Below are positions 34,233 to 42,577 of a DNA stretch of 64,000 nt, one piece after another. The stretch is from NCBI GenBank assembly GCA_041874725.1, contig CP097466.1:1984001-2048000 (forward strand), in the 5' to 3' direction. Made by a program: the position numbers and the translations under genes. Every line of letters begins with the position of its first letter. Positions within the stretch are counted from its first letter, which is position 1. The stretch comes from Duganella sp. BuS-21 (GTDB lineage Bacteria > Pseudomonadota > Gammaproteobacteria > Burkholderiales > Burkholderiaceae_D). The notes beneath the pieces were generated by a model. That model was not told the origin of the DNA. It saw only the letters and a list, made by a program, of their open reading frames with translations, and did no database searches.

Positions 34233-36451
34233 CACGAATTTCTCCATGTTAATTCAAAAGTAGTACTCATCTTTGGTCGGGGCTTAATGAAATCGACACC
34301 GCAACCAACAGAGTCAGCCACAGTCTTCACAATTGTCAGACCTAAACCTACCCCCCCTAAGCCGAGCCCCTGGCGGTCTGCCGGCAATTCAAGTCGCCGA
34401 ACGAAAGGCTTGAATAATTCGGATGAATCAGACAAATCAACGCCGACACCGGTGTCAGAAATGAACAAGGACGCTTTTCCAGTAACTAAATCTAGTGACG
34501 ACTCGCATACAATAGCCTTTACTGGGGCATCAATAAGGGCATTAATCGCGTTCACAAAAACATTTTGGAGGATAGCGTTCCAGGCTGCTAGAGTGGCAGA
34601 CGGAAGCTTTAACGAACTATCTATTTTTTCGTAACTAACTTTAACATCTCTCAGTAAAACGCTTGAATTGCTGGCTATCTGTTTTACGACCTTCTTCACG
34701 GACATGCTAGTTCTGACCTCACGGTCAGTTTCATTCATTAATGGCGAAAACAAGCTCTGAGTATTCGAGGCACGGTTAATCCAGTCTTCAATACTATTTA
34801 CAACCGGAAGCAGCTCAGACATGTCAATCTTACCCTTGCGTTTTCTGAGGTCGCTAAGACTAGCGCGGAGTGCAACAAGCTCTTTCCCCAGTTCATGCTC
34901 CAAGGCAAGAGCGCTCATCCCGGCAGTTGCCAAGGCGCCAAGTAGAATTTTTTCGTTAGCAAGAGTTTCTTCACGCTTCCGTTCGTAAGCCTCAGCCTTT
35001 ACCAGACTTTTTAGAACGGTTTCAACCCTAACTTTGGTTGCCTGGGGGACGTCGTTACGCAACTCTTGAAGTTGGACCTTAACCGTATCAAAAACCTCTG
35101 CTACTGGCGGGACATACTCTGGAATTGCCACACGCTTCTGTCTCCGCATATAGGACAAGTTAGCATAATAATGAAATGCCCAGCGAACCATGTAGACCAA
35201 GTTCTCAAAGGATTTATTGGTAATTAGCCTATCACGCGTCAATTGAATATTGAGATAACGACCTTTTTCAAGCGACTTCTCGTCTGCCGCAGAACGTTCG
35301 CGGGAAGTGGACACTTTGACGAGGCCAAACACTCGTCCAAGAGTAGGTAAGTCTTGTAAGCCGCCATTTACCACTAGACTCTCTGGAAGCATCTTCGATG
35401 TCATTAGACGATGAGAATGCTCAATTTCCAAGCGCAACCAATCCTGCTCCGCACCACCGTAAAAGGGGAGACGGAAATCATCGTCGTAGATATGCACCCC
35501 GCCAAATCGATTGAAATAGTCTCGAGCTTCTTTAACTTCAATACCTTGCGCTTGCTTTCCACTTAGCTTATATATGCGGATACGAAAATTTGCTTCATTT
35601 AGCTCACAGTCCGGGATGGTAAACGTCTGGCTAAACTTTTCTCTATCTTTGAAACGGACCGTTACATTCGCTTTCCCCGTAACCCGCCCATTCTCTATAT
35701 CCCCATGAATTTCAGCTATCCAGTTTGAGAACGCTGCGGACATCAACTCTTGAAACGCCGCCTTTTCTTTATCGCCAACTCCTTCGAGGGAAATATCAAA
35801 ACGGTCGCGTTTTCGAAGGTCCTTCAAGACCTGGAGTGGGGGTTTTAAAAACCAGAGCTCACGGGCTAAGTCACGCAAGTCTGCGTCGCCCCAGACCTGA
35901 TGGAGTCCAGTAATCTTTACTCTAGTCCCATGAACCGAGATTTCACTATCATCATCGGTATCATCGAATTCATCGACATCGGCACCGGCTTTCACTAGGT
36001 CCCCAGATTGCCTTGCCTTTGCCCAGTCGACCTTTGCGTGTACTCCAGTACTTCCCCCAGTCTTCCGGCTCCATAATTCCACAGCGGTCCCCAGGAACTG
36101 GGCGGAGAGTCGACCGATGCCTTTGGACCCGGTCACCGGTCGTTTCAACAGAGGGGAGACACGAACAGTTTGCTTGTGAGTCGTACCTATCCGCATCCAA
36201 AAGTTCTTAAAGTCGGCGTCCGCCATCCCGTGCCCGTTATCGATAATTTCAATCGAGTCTGTGCCAAACCGAATGACGACCTTCGTCGCGTCAGCGTCAT
36301 AAGCATTCTTCACTAACTCTGCCAACGCGACGTGGGGTTTGCCGACTAAACGCTCGCCTAACTCACGTAGCAACGCAGCGTCCACGGTGAACTCGACAAA
36401 TTCGGCTGGTTTCGGAGGTTTCAGCGGTGTACGGGTAACTCGATGAATCAT
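34232..36451 (-). CDS. Dual GHKL ATPase: HSP90/MORC-like module fused to histidine-kinase-like module
   Basis: 739 residues with two separate GHKL ATP-binding sites. The N-terminal module (about 20-125) has LAELVKNAYDADA, IIDNGHGMADADF and GSKGIGRLSAQFLG as in HATPase_c_3/MORC/HSP90-type proteins. A middle region (130-470) leads to a coiled coil with GALATAGMSALALEHELGKE, where His519 occupies an H-box-like place. The C-terminal module has an N box (NAILQNVFVNAINAL), DTGVGVDLS and GLGLGGVGLGLTIVK, a sensor histidine kinase catalytic domain. No membrane segment: it should sense something in the cytoplasm. It heads the three-gene operon; a TATAAT lies at 36570-36575 about 119 bases upstream. 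MORC/MutL-like GHKL proteins are known beside modification enzymes. Confidence 0.85.
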   Translation of the reverse strand: MIHRVTRTPLKPPKPAEFVEFTVDAALLRELGERLVGKPHVALAELVKNAYDADATKVVIRFGTDSIEIIDNGHGMADADFKNFWMRIGTTHKQTVRVSPLLKRPVTGSKGIGRLSAQFLGTAVELWSRKTGGSTGVHAKVDWAKARQSGDLVKAGADVDEFDDTDDDSEISVHGTRVKITGLHQVWGDADLRDLARELWFLKPPLQVLKDLRKRDRFDISLEGVGDKEKAAFQELMSAAFSNWIAEIHGDIENGRVTGKANVTVRFKDREKFSQTFTIPDCELNEANFRIRIYKLSGKQAQGIEVKEARDYFNRFGGVHIYDDDFRLPFYGGAEQDWLRLEIEHSHRLMTSKMLPESLVVNGGLQDLPTLGRVFGLVKVSTSRERSAADEKSLEKGRYLNIQLTRDRLITNKSFENLVYMVRWAFHYYANLSYMRRQKRVAIPEYVPPVAEVFDTVKVQLQELRNDVPQATKVRVETVLKSLVKAEAYERKREETLANEKILLGALATAGMSALALEHELGKELVALRASLSDLRKRKGKIDMSELLPVVNSIEDWINRASNTQSLFSPLMNETDREVRTSMSVKKVVKQIASNSSVLLRDVKVSYEKIDSSLKLPSATLAAWNAILQNVFVNAINALIDAPVKAIVCESSLDLVTGKASLFISDTGVGVDLSDSSELFKPFVRRLELPADRQGLGLGGVGLGLTIVKTVADSVGCGVDFIKPRPKMSTTFELTWRNS

Positions 36452-37145
36452 TTTTATCCCTGTTTGCGCGGCGTCTTGACTGACCTGCGGAAGGGCTTTT
36501 TACCAGCTGCGGGCTGGGACCTCTTACGCAAACTCAGAATTCTTCATGCGGATGAAAAATTTACAAAAATTATACTTGTTTTTGGGTAACAAAAGCCTGG
36601 AATTTGGCATGCTTGGCAGGAGGCTCCGAAGATAGTACAGGAATTGTAGGTTGGCCCAACAGTGAACGTCCAGAGGTAACTGATACTTTCAACGTTGAAA
36701 TTGCGGTCGTCTAGTGTCGTATGCGCACCCTGACACGACTCGTGCCGCTACCTCGCAGGCCGCCGTCGTTGAGGACTACCGGCCCGGGCAAGGGCGGCGC
36801 CGGCGCCAAGGCCTGGGCTGGGCCATTTCGTTATGTTAGTAGTGGGACGGTCCTCTTTCGAGGCCCTCGGAAGTTGATGACCAAGGGGCTCATGCCCAGA
36901 TAGCAGCGCGGGCGGCCTTGGGCAAACGGCAAGGGCGTTGCTCGTTGGACGCTTCCTGCGCCCCGCAATCCAGCCTTCAAGAACTTTATCGCTCGCTCGG
37001 CATCCACCGAGATGTTTCGCGGTTCTATGCTGATTGCTGGCAACTTGACTTATGTCCCCTGAGGAACAATTAATTTAAAAGACCTAGCGCCGGATCAGCC
37101 GATGGTTCCTATACGTATTAGGACAACAACGGCTAGGAGCTTCAC
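36452..37145. other. 694-bp island intergenic region without a convincing gene
   Basis: Holds the likely promoter of the GHKL operon on the minus strand (TATAAT at 36575-36570, weak -35) and, beyond about 36720, a GC-richer patch with short overlapping frames on both strands (36721-36903 plus, 36831-37043 minus). These lack ribosome-binding sites and resemble nothing I know. The patch may be debris from an older insertion. Confidence 0.4.
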
Positions 37146-37334
37146 GTGAACGACTATTTCTGTTTTCTAACTGCACGCGCATTCAACGCTGGGGCGGCGG
37201 CATATAGGGACGGGGCGTCACGACATTCACCCATGTTTTTCGGAACCTATTCGGGCGATTGGATAAGAGGATGGGACGAAGCTTGTCTCGCCGTCCAGAC
37301 CCTAGCCCCCGGCGAATTCACAGCATTCTTTTGA
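37146..37334 (+). CDS. Rmf/CrpP-like small protein (62 aa)
   Basis: The GTG start at 37146 has AGGAG 5 bases upstream. The sequence (ARAFNAGAAAYRDGASRHSP, then GTYSGDWIRGWDEACLAVQ) matches the spacing of the ribosome modulation factor family: an A-x3-G-x2-A-x3-G helix, a P-rich turn, and W-x2-GW-x2-A. Members include RMF, which dimerises ribosomes in stationary phase, and CrpP-like plasmid or island proteins. Its presence on an island favours the CrpP-like group. Function is not established. Confidence 0.6.
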   Translation: MNDYFCFLTARAFNAGAAAYRDGASRHSPMFFGTYSGDWIRGWDEACLAVQTLAPGEFTAFF

Positions 37335-37347
37335 AATGAGGACGTAT

Positions 37348-37767
37348 ATGAAAACGGCAAATGACGTGGGAACTGTCTTCCCAGGGCGATTGATGTCCCC
37401 TCGAGAAGTACATGACTCTATCGTAGGCACTGACTTGGCACGGACAATGCCGGAGAATTTCCGAGGGCGGTGGTATCTGTGTGGAGATGTATCATAAAGT
37501 TTCTACCAGCTTGCACTAGCGGACAGCTCGCGCGGTTATACATTAGGACTTTTTTCCACACGAGAAGGCACCAAGTTTGCCTTTTTCGTGCTTCAGCTAC
37601 TCAACCGGCAGGCCCGGTTTCTGCTTCCACTCATCTCGGACAAGGCCGTACGGTTTATTGACCAGGTAGAACGCACCGGCTTGTATCTTTCGCTCGGTCG
37701 CAATGGCGGGAAAGATGCGGTGTTGGTGGAATTCCAGTGTGCCCCGTGCGTATTCCGGTCAACGTGA
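37348..37767 (+). pseudogene. Broken island gene: 49-codon ORF, in-frame stop, open continuation cut by IS21
   Basis: ATG 37348 (GAGG 6 bases upstream, 13 bases after the Rmf-like gene) encodes MKTANDVGTVFPGRLMSPRE... for 49 codons to a TAA at 37495-37497. The same frame stays open for 89 further codons with protein-like content (ALADSSRGYTLGLFSTREGT, KFAFFVLQLLNRQARFLLPL, GLYLSLGRNGGKDAVLVEFQ) up to the IS end at 37738 and stops at 37767. One nonsense mutation plus C-terminal loss by IS insertion explains this best. Alternatively the 49-residue peptide is a complete small gene. Family unknown. Confidence 0.45.
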
Positions 37768-38610
37768 CCGCTGATTCCGGCCTATCGTGACCGCTGCGCA
37801 TTCGATGATGTTACGCGTTCAAATTGTAATGGCTGCGGTCACGATAGGTCGATATTTCTCTCCTTTCTGCTGGATTTAGGTCGTTGGGCACGCAGTGAGT
37901 CGCCGGTCAGGGTGAAGCGATGATTGCGCTGCATGATGCGGTCGAGGATAGCGTCGGCGATGGTGGCGTCGCCGATCCAGGCATGCCAGTGTTCGACCGG
38001 CAGCTGGCTGGTGATGATCGTCGCCTTGTTGCCGGCCCGGTCGTCAATGACCTCCAACAGATCCGAACGCGTCGTGCTGTCGATGGCACCCATGCCCCAA
38101 TCATCGAGCACCAACACTTCGGTCTTCGCCATCTGGAGCAGCCATTTTCCGAATGCCCCGCTGCCGTGCCGGATGCGCAGTTCTTCCTGCAAGCGGGGTA
38201 CACGCTGATAGATCGCGCTGTAGCCACGCCGGCAGGCGTACTGCGCCAGTGCACAAGCCAACCACGACTTGCCGGCGCCGGTTGGCCCGGTAATCAGGAC
38301 GCTGTGGCCAGCGCTGACCCACTCACCTAGCGCCAGGCTCATCACCTCGCGGCGGTCGATGCCGCGACCTGCGCGCGCATCAATGTCCTCGATCGCAGCC
38401 TGCCCGTACTTGAGGTGCGCGTTCTTCAGCAGTCGCACCAGCTTGCGGTCGTTGCGTGCGTGGACCTCGCGGTCGATCAACAGCGCCACGCGCTCCTCGA
38501 AGCTCAATGCAGCCATGCCGGGTTGTGCCAGTTGTTCTTCAAGGCCGGCCGCCAGGCCGTCCAGCTTCAGCGAGCGCAGTTGCGCCAGGGTGGTGTGCAG
38601 GAGATTGCAG
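37738..38610 (-). mobile_element. IS21-family insertion sequence remnant
   Basis: One terminus is preserved: TGTGCCCCGTGCGTATTCC at 37738 followed by repeated GTGACCGC-type motifs, as in IS21-family ends. Inside is istB, but istA is absent; the element stops at the istB 5' end, directly beside the right attachment repeat at 38614. It is therefore a deletion derivative unable to transpose alone. Confidence 0.75.
37839..38609 (-). pseudogene. istB: IstB ATPase of IS21, 5'-truncated
   Basis: The frame MAALSFEERVALLIDREVHA... carries the IstB/DnaC-like AAA motifs: Walker A ITGPTGAGKSWLACALAQ, Walker B VLVLDDWGMGAID and the arginine region QRNHRFTLTGDSLR. Upstream of the internal ATG (38516) the frame continues with the expected N-terminus (HTTLAQLRSLKLDGLAAGLE) but has no start codon before the junction near 38610. 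IstB normally remodels the IstA transposase complex; without IstA it has no partner here. Confidence 0.8.
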
Positions 38611-38613
38611 ATT

Positions 38614-38627
38614 CCGCCGTCTCCACC
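38614..38627 (+). repeat. Right attachment repeat (attR core)
   Basis: CCGCCGTCTCCACC identical to the ssrA 3' end; with two mismatches the similarity extends seven bases to the right. Bases 38628-38764 after it show no gene. Confidence 0.75.
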
Positions 38628-38764
38628 GCCGAATCATCTGGCAGCATCTAACGCCGTCCAAGTGACGCAGACCAAATGGCAAATACCCGAATTGTCCTCA
38701 CCAAAAAGCGAGGTCCAGGTGGACTGCCGCCATCAAAGTTGAAGAGACAGGGCTGGTTGCCTAG

Positions 38765-39301
38765 CTAGCTTCCTCTTCGTGCTTTCAGCAGAATGAGGAA
38801 ACCGAAAATGTACTCAATGAGCGCTCCTGCGATTGCGCCAATGTAGATCGGCATTTTCAGCAGCACGCAGGCGATTGCCGCGAGTGACAGCGTAGCGCCG
38901 CAAACGTCGTAGATGCGCAGGCCATATAGCGTTGAGAAGGTGAGATAGCGGCCGCCTATCGTCAGCAGCATGGCTGGAAAGAACCATTCTATTTTGTGAA
39001 GGGAGGCGGCATAGGCAATCGGGATCGCCAGCAACATCCACAACGTGACTGCGGTCGCCAACGGAGCAAGGGGATTCTGCTTGGAATGCACGCCGCTCCG
39101 TCCCAAGAGCTTTGATAGCGCGACGGATAGCGGAAAAATGAACATACCGCCAATCAGAAGCGTCGCAATCGCGGTGTTGGGTGTGGCCTGCCAAGCGGTG
39201 ATCGCTGCAAGCAGCCAGACTGTCGCGGAAGTAATCACGCCGGTCGCACCGTCAACGTAGGCGTGCCGCATATCTTTTTGTGCTTCACTGAAAGTCATCA
39301 T
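38765..39301 (-). CDS. Small multi-pass membrane protein, DUF7010-like
   Basis: 178 residues from the tandem ATGs at 39301/39298, giving MMTFSEAQKDMRHAYVDGAT..., a characteristic opening of a family of small integral membrane proteins. A start at 39388 would add an unlikely polar stretch. Five to six hydrophobic segments follow (VITSATVWLLAAITAW, LLIGGMFIFPLSVALS, AIAGALIEYIFGFLILL). No catalytic motif is visible and the function is unknown. It lies just outside the island. Confidence 0.6.
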   Translation of the reverse strand: MMTFSEAQKDMRHAYVDGATGVITSATVWLLAAITAWQATPNTAIATLLIGGMFIFPLSVALSKLLGRSGVHSKQNPLAPLATAVTLWMLLAIPIAYAASLHKIEWFFPAMLLTIGGRYLTFSTLYGLRIYDVCGATLSLAAIACVLLKMPIYIGAIAGALIEYIFGFLILLKARRGS

Positions 39302-39479
39302 TGGCCCTAGCTCCGGCTTTGTTTTCGATTTGACAATGGTAGCAGAGTACGCAGCGCCAGCCTCCGGAAAGCTAGCGCTCACAAGCACATGATTTATTTA
39401 AAGTTTACCTCTCAGGAAAATTGTGATGTAAAATAGCAATCACTGTTGTTTGTATGTACACTAAACCGAGAGGCTCACC

Positions 39480-40094
39480 ATGAAAAAAATTATCGCTGCC
39501 AGCTTGCTGGCCTTTGCTGCAATCGGCGCTAGCGCGGCCGAACTGGTGACCAATGGCGGTTTCGAAGACGGCGGCGCAGGTTGGGATTCGACCGCGACCG
39601 TGGGCTTTGCGCCGATCTCGGCATACATCAATTGCTGCGGTATCGATGGCAGCGCTTATCCGGCCGCCAACGGCGTGGCTGCGGCGTTTTTCGGCTGGGG
39701 CCAGATGGCCGGCGGTACGCTCTTCCAGGACCTGACCACCGTTGCCAACCAAACCTACACCGTGAACTTCTCGTATGGCGCCATCTCCGGCAGCGCCTTG
39801 CAGACCCTGACGGTTGAAGCGTCGAACGGCCAGTCGCTGCTGAGTTCCCTGGGCGTAAGCGCCTACGGCACCACCAACCAGGCCGCTCTGGTTTCGCCTT
39901 ACTCGTTCACCTTCGTTGCCACCGGCACCAGCACCCGCCTGCTGTTCCGCGACACCAGCCTGACTTCGGACAACACCGATGCACTGGTCGACAACGTCAG
40001 CGTCGCCGCTGCCGTGCCGGAACCAGAAACCTACGCCATGCTGCTGGCTGGCCTGGGTCTGATGGGCCTGGTCGCACGTCGCCGCAAAGCTTAA
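39480..40094 (+). CDS. PEP-CTERM sorting-domain protein
   Basis: 204 residues: signal peptide (MKKIIAASLLAFAAIGASAAE), a jelly-roll-like carbohydrate-binding-type body (ELVTNGGFEDGGAGWDSTAT ... VNFSYGAISGSALQTLTVEA) and a textbook PEP-CTERM tail, VPEPETYAMLLAGLGLMGLV followed by ARRRKA. Such proteins are recognised by exosortase EpsH/XrtA and cleaved on the way to the cell surface or extracellular polymer. No exosortase gene is in the window. Confidence 0.9.
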   Translation: MKKIIAASLLAFAAIGASAAELVTNGGFEDGGAGWDSTATVGFAPISAYINCCGIDGSAYPAANGVAAAFFGWGQMAGGTLFQDLTTVANQTYTVNFSYGAISGSALQTLTVEASNGQSLLSSLGVSAYGTTNQAALVSPYSFTFVATGTSTRLLFRDTSLTSDNTDALVDNVSVAAAVPEPETYAMLLAGLGLMGLVARRRKA

Positions 40095-40120
40095 ACATTG
40101 CCCCTGGTAGGGCGGATGTG

Positions 40121-40155
40121 AAAAGGCCGGGCCTCTTTGGGGTCCGGCCTTTTTG
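40121..40155 (+). terminator. Rho-independent terminator of the PEP-CTERM gene
   Basis: AAAGGCCGG / CCGGCCTTT stem with a T-rich tail. The group II intron fragment begins four bases after it. Confidence 0.85.
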
Positions 40156-40158
40156 TTT

Positions 40159-40500
40159 GTGCGCCCGGCATGGGCGCATTCTTGCGGGTGCAAGTCCCGC
40201 CGCGAGCTGACCACAGCGAGCGAAGTGAAGCGCAACTGCGAGCCGATGGACAAGAACCGGATAGAAGGCGCTGCCGAGCAGGGCGAGCGGGCAAGCAACC
40301 GCGAAGCTCTTGTGGTCAAGGCGAAGTGGCGTAAATCCGGCGGTTGTGCAGGGAAGGAATGCGTTCTTACCTGGGGAGATCTCGCCTCGCGTCTGAAAGG
40401 GCAACGTTGAGAAACGGAGCGAGAAGTCAGCAGAGGCCGTAGTAGCTGGTTGTTTTTTTTCAGCGAAGGGCCGAACGAGAAGGAGCGACAACCGACGTGA
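40159..40500 (+). mobile_element. Truncated group II intron, 5' part (probably class C)
   Basis: Begins GTGCGCCCGGCATGGGCGCA followed by TTGCGGGTGCAAGTCCCGCC and, near the far end, AAGTCAGCAGAGGCCGTAGT, the usual landmarks of bacterial group II intron domains I to IV. No reverse transcriptase frame and no domain V (GAGC...GTTC) hairpin follow before the LysR gene, so it is a 5' fragment; the right limit is approximate. Insertion directly after a terminator hairpin is the habit of group IIC introns. The rest of the gap to 40634 shows nothing clear. Confidence 0.75.
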
Positions 40501-40634
40501 CGATGGAATGTGCCTGGCATCAGATGCCCGCATTGGTCAGGTACACTGACTGCCCCTATCCCGAAGGGCCGTCGCCGGTCCTACCGCATCAGATCGATGC
40601 CTTTGACATTGCTGTCGACGATGCGATCGAAGTG

Positions 40635-41600
40635 TTATTCGGTGTTCATCGACTGGTCCGCCGAGCTGTTTGCCACGCTGGCGTAGTGGAAGCGCTGGCT
40701 CAGACGCGCCTCGCGGAACTGCGCCACCAGGAAATCCACAAAGGCGCGGGTCTTGGCCGGCAGCAGGCGCTGGCCGGAAAAATACAGCGACACCACGCCA
40801 AGCTCGCCGTGCCAGTCGGGCAGCAGGTGCACCAGTTCGCCGCGTTCAAGATAGGCGGTCGCCAGCGTCAGCGGCGCCAGCGTCACGCCCATGCCCAGCG
40901 CGGCGCTGCGGCACAGCGCTTCGGTATCGTTGACGATCAGGACCGGCTTGAGGGCGACATTGCGTTTCTCGCCTTCGCCGTTACACAGCGAAAACACGCG
41001 CACCTTGCCGGTGCTGCCCGAACGCATGGTGATCGCCGCTAGCTGTTCCAGTTCGGCGATGGTGGCCGGCACGCCGGCCGTGCGCAGGAAAGCGGGCGAG
41101 GCCAGCGCCACCACGTGGATCGGACACAGCTCGCGCGCCACCATGCCTTGCGGCAGTTCCAGCGCCGCGCCCATCGCCACGTCGTAGCCGTCGGCAATCA
41201 GGTCGACCTGGCGGTTGTCCAGGTTCAGCTCCAACTGCACCGCCGGATAGCGGGCGGTGAAGGCCGGCAGCATCGGCAGCAAGAGTCCCATGCCGAGGCC
41301 GATCGGCACGCTGACCTTGAGCAGGCCGGCCGGGGCATTGTCGCTGCTGCCCAGCCGGTCCACCGCGCCCTGGATGCTGCTCAGGCCGGCGCTGACGTCG
41401 GCCAGGAACTGCGCCCCGGCCTCGGTCAGCACCAGGCTGCGCGTGCTGCGCTGGAACAGCAGCAGGCCCAGGCTTTCCTCCAGCCGCTTGACGTTGCGGC
41501 TGACTGCCGCCGGCGTCAGGCCCAGTCGGCGTGCGGCTGCCGTGAAGCTGCCGGCCTCGGCGGTGCGCACGAACGATTCGATATTGGCGAGCTTTTCCAA
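40635..41600 (-). CDS. LysR-family regulator, divergent from an NmrA-like reductase gene
   Basis: 321 residues, typical LysR wHTH (ANIESFVRTAEAGSFTAAAR, RLGLTPAAVSRNVKRLEESL) and effector-binding domain. It belongs to the group that regulates an adjacent oxidoreductase. The 106-bp gap to the divergent reductase gene holds the palindrome CAATAT-N7-ATATTG. It is clearly paralogous to the LysR at 42578-43522. Confidence 0.88.
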   Translation of the reverse strand: MEKLANIESFVRTAEAGSFTAAARRLGLTPAAVSRNVKRLEESLGLLLFQRSTRSLVLTEAGAQFLADVSAGLSSIQGAVDRLGSSDNAPAGLLKVSVPIGLGMGLLLPMLPAFTARYPAVQLELNLDNRQVDLIADGYDVAMGAALELPQGMVARELCPIHVVALASPAFLRTAGVPATIAELEQLAAITMRSGSTGKVRVFSLCNGEGEKRNVALKPVLIVNDTEALCRSAALGMGVTLAPLTLATAYLERGELVHLLPDWHGELGVVSLYFSGQRLLPAKTRAFVDFLVAQFREARLSQRFHYASVANSSADQSMNTE

Positions 41601-41657
41601 CGTGGATTCCGCTATTTGGCTTGAAAGTGATTTAAATGATTGCCTCTATTTTAAGCG

Positions 41658-41676
41658 CAATATCGTGACTATATTG
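41658..41676. promoter_or_regulatory. Candidate LysR operator
   Basis: CAATAT-CGTGACT-ATATTG, a perfect 6-bp inverted repeat with a 7-base centre, sits between the divergent LysR and reductase genes and fits the size of a LysR recognition site. Confidence 0.5.
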
Positions 41677-41706
41677 ACTCCCTTAAGTCTAATGGGAAGT
41701 CGCGTC

Positions 41707-42573
41707 ATGAAAAGGATATTGGTTACCGGGGCCACCGGGCATCTGGGCAAGGGCATCGTCGAAGCCTTGCTGAACTACGTGCCGCCGCAGCAGATCGTCG
41801 CCAGCGCGCGCGATCCGCAGCAGGCGGCCGGGCTGCGCAAGCTCGGCGTGGAAGTGCGCCGCGCCGATTACAACGACTACGACAGCCTGCTGGCCGCGCT
41901 GCAGGGCATCGACAAGCTGTTCCTGGTGTCGGCCGTGGCCTTCAGCGACCGTCTTGCGCAGCACGGCAACGTGATCCGCGCGGCCGAGGCGGCCGGCGTG
42001 CGTCACATCGTCTACCCGTCGATCCAGCGCCGCGAAGGCGTGACCGCCGTGATCGACGGCGTGACCGACAGCGACATCGGCACCGAGCTGCTGCTGCGCG
42101 CTTCCGGCATGGCGTACACGATCGTCCAGCACCCGCTGTATGCGGAACTGATTCCGCTGCTGGTCGGCGAGCGCGTGGTGCGCAAGGGCCTGCGCCTGCC
42201 GGCCGGAGAGGGCCGCATTCCGCTGACCGGGCGCAGGGACCTGGCCGCAGCCAGCGCCGCCATCCTGGCCGGCGACGGCCATGAGAACACCGAGATCAGC
42301 CTGAACGCAGGTGTTAGCTATTCCATGCGCGAATTGGCCGACGTGTATTCCGAGCTGCTGGCCGTGCCAATCAGCTACACCGCCATCACGCCCGCGCAGT
42401 ACGTGGCCGAGCGCATGGCGGATGGCCTGCCCGCATCGGTGGCCGGGTTCTTCGGCAGCTGGCTGGCGGCAATTGCGGCTGGCGCCTTCGACCAGCCCGA
42501 TCCGGCGCTGGAACGCCTGCTCGGCACGCCGGCCACGCCGCTCGGTGAGGTGCTGACCGCTGCCTTGGAGTAA
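41707..42573 (+). CDS. NmrA/QorB-like NAD(P)H-binding reductase
   Basis: 288 residues, an atypical short-chain dehydrogenase with Rossmann motif MKRILVTGATGHLGKGIVEA. The segment VSAVAFSDRLAQHGNVIRAA is typical of NAD(P)H:quinone oxidoreductase 2 (QorB/YtfG) and NmrA-like proteins. Position beside a divergent LysR gene suggests inducible quinone or electrophile reduction. Enzymatic specificity is inferred. Confidence 0.8.
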   Translation: MKRILVTGATGHLGKGIVEALLNYVPPQQIVASARDPQQAAGLRKLGVEVRRADYNDYDSLLAALQGIDKLFLVSAVAFSDRLAQHGNVIRAAEAAGVRHIVYPSIQRREGVTAVIDGVTDSDIGTELLLRASGMAYTIVQHPLYAELIPLLVGERVVRKGLRLPAGEGRIPLTGRRDLAAASAAILAGDGHENTEISLNAGVSYSMRELADVYSELLAVPISYTAITPAQYVAERMADGLPASVAGFFGSWLAAIAAGAFDQPDPALERLLGTPATPLGEVLTAALE

Positions 42574-42577
42574 GCCG

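Larger units (their letters stand above)
30974..38627. mobile_element. Genomic island inserted at the 3' end of ssrA
   Basis: The ssrA 3' end sequence CCGCCGTCTCCACC (30974-30987) recurs exactly at 38614-38627, and similarity extends to 19 of 21 bases. The interval is visibly poorer in G+C than its surroundings and carries accessory genes: a C5 methyltransferase, a GHKL/receiver/unknown operon, an Rmf-like gene, a broken gene and an IS21 remnant. No integrase gene remains, so it is likely an old, immobilised or partly deleted element. ssrA is a classical integration site for tyrosine integrases. Confidence 0.8.

Noticed and set aside
36721..37043. Short frames on both strands upstream of the Rmf-like gene
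   Set aside because: No ribosome-binding sites, low-complexity Pro/Arg/Gly content and mutual overlap; recorded only as part of the intergenic region.
37470..37661. 63-codon plus-strand frame after the broken gene
   Set aside because: It is the +1 shadow of the better, protein-like frame at 37498-37767 and has no usable start context.
40497..41042. Plus-strand frame following the intron fragment that could be an intron-encoded protein
   Set aside because: No reverse transcriptase motif appears and most of it is antisense to the LysR gene.
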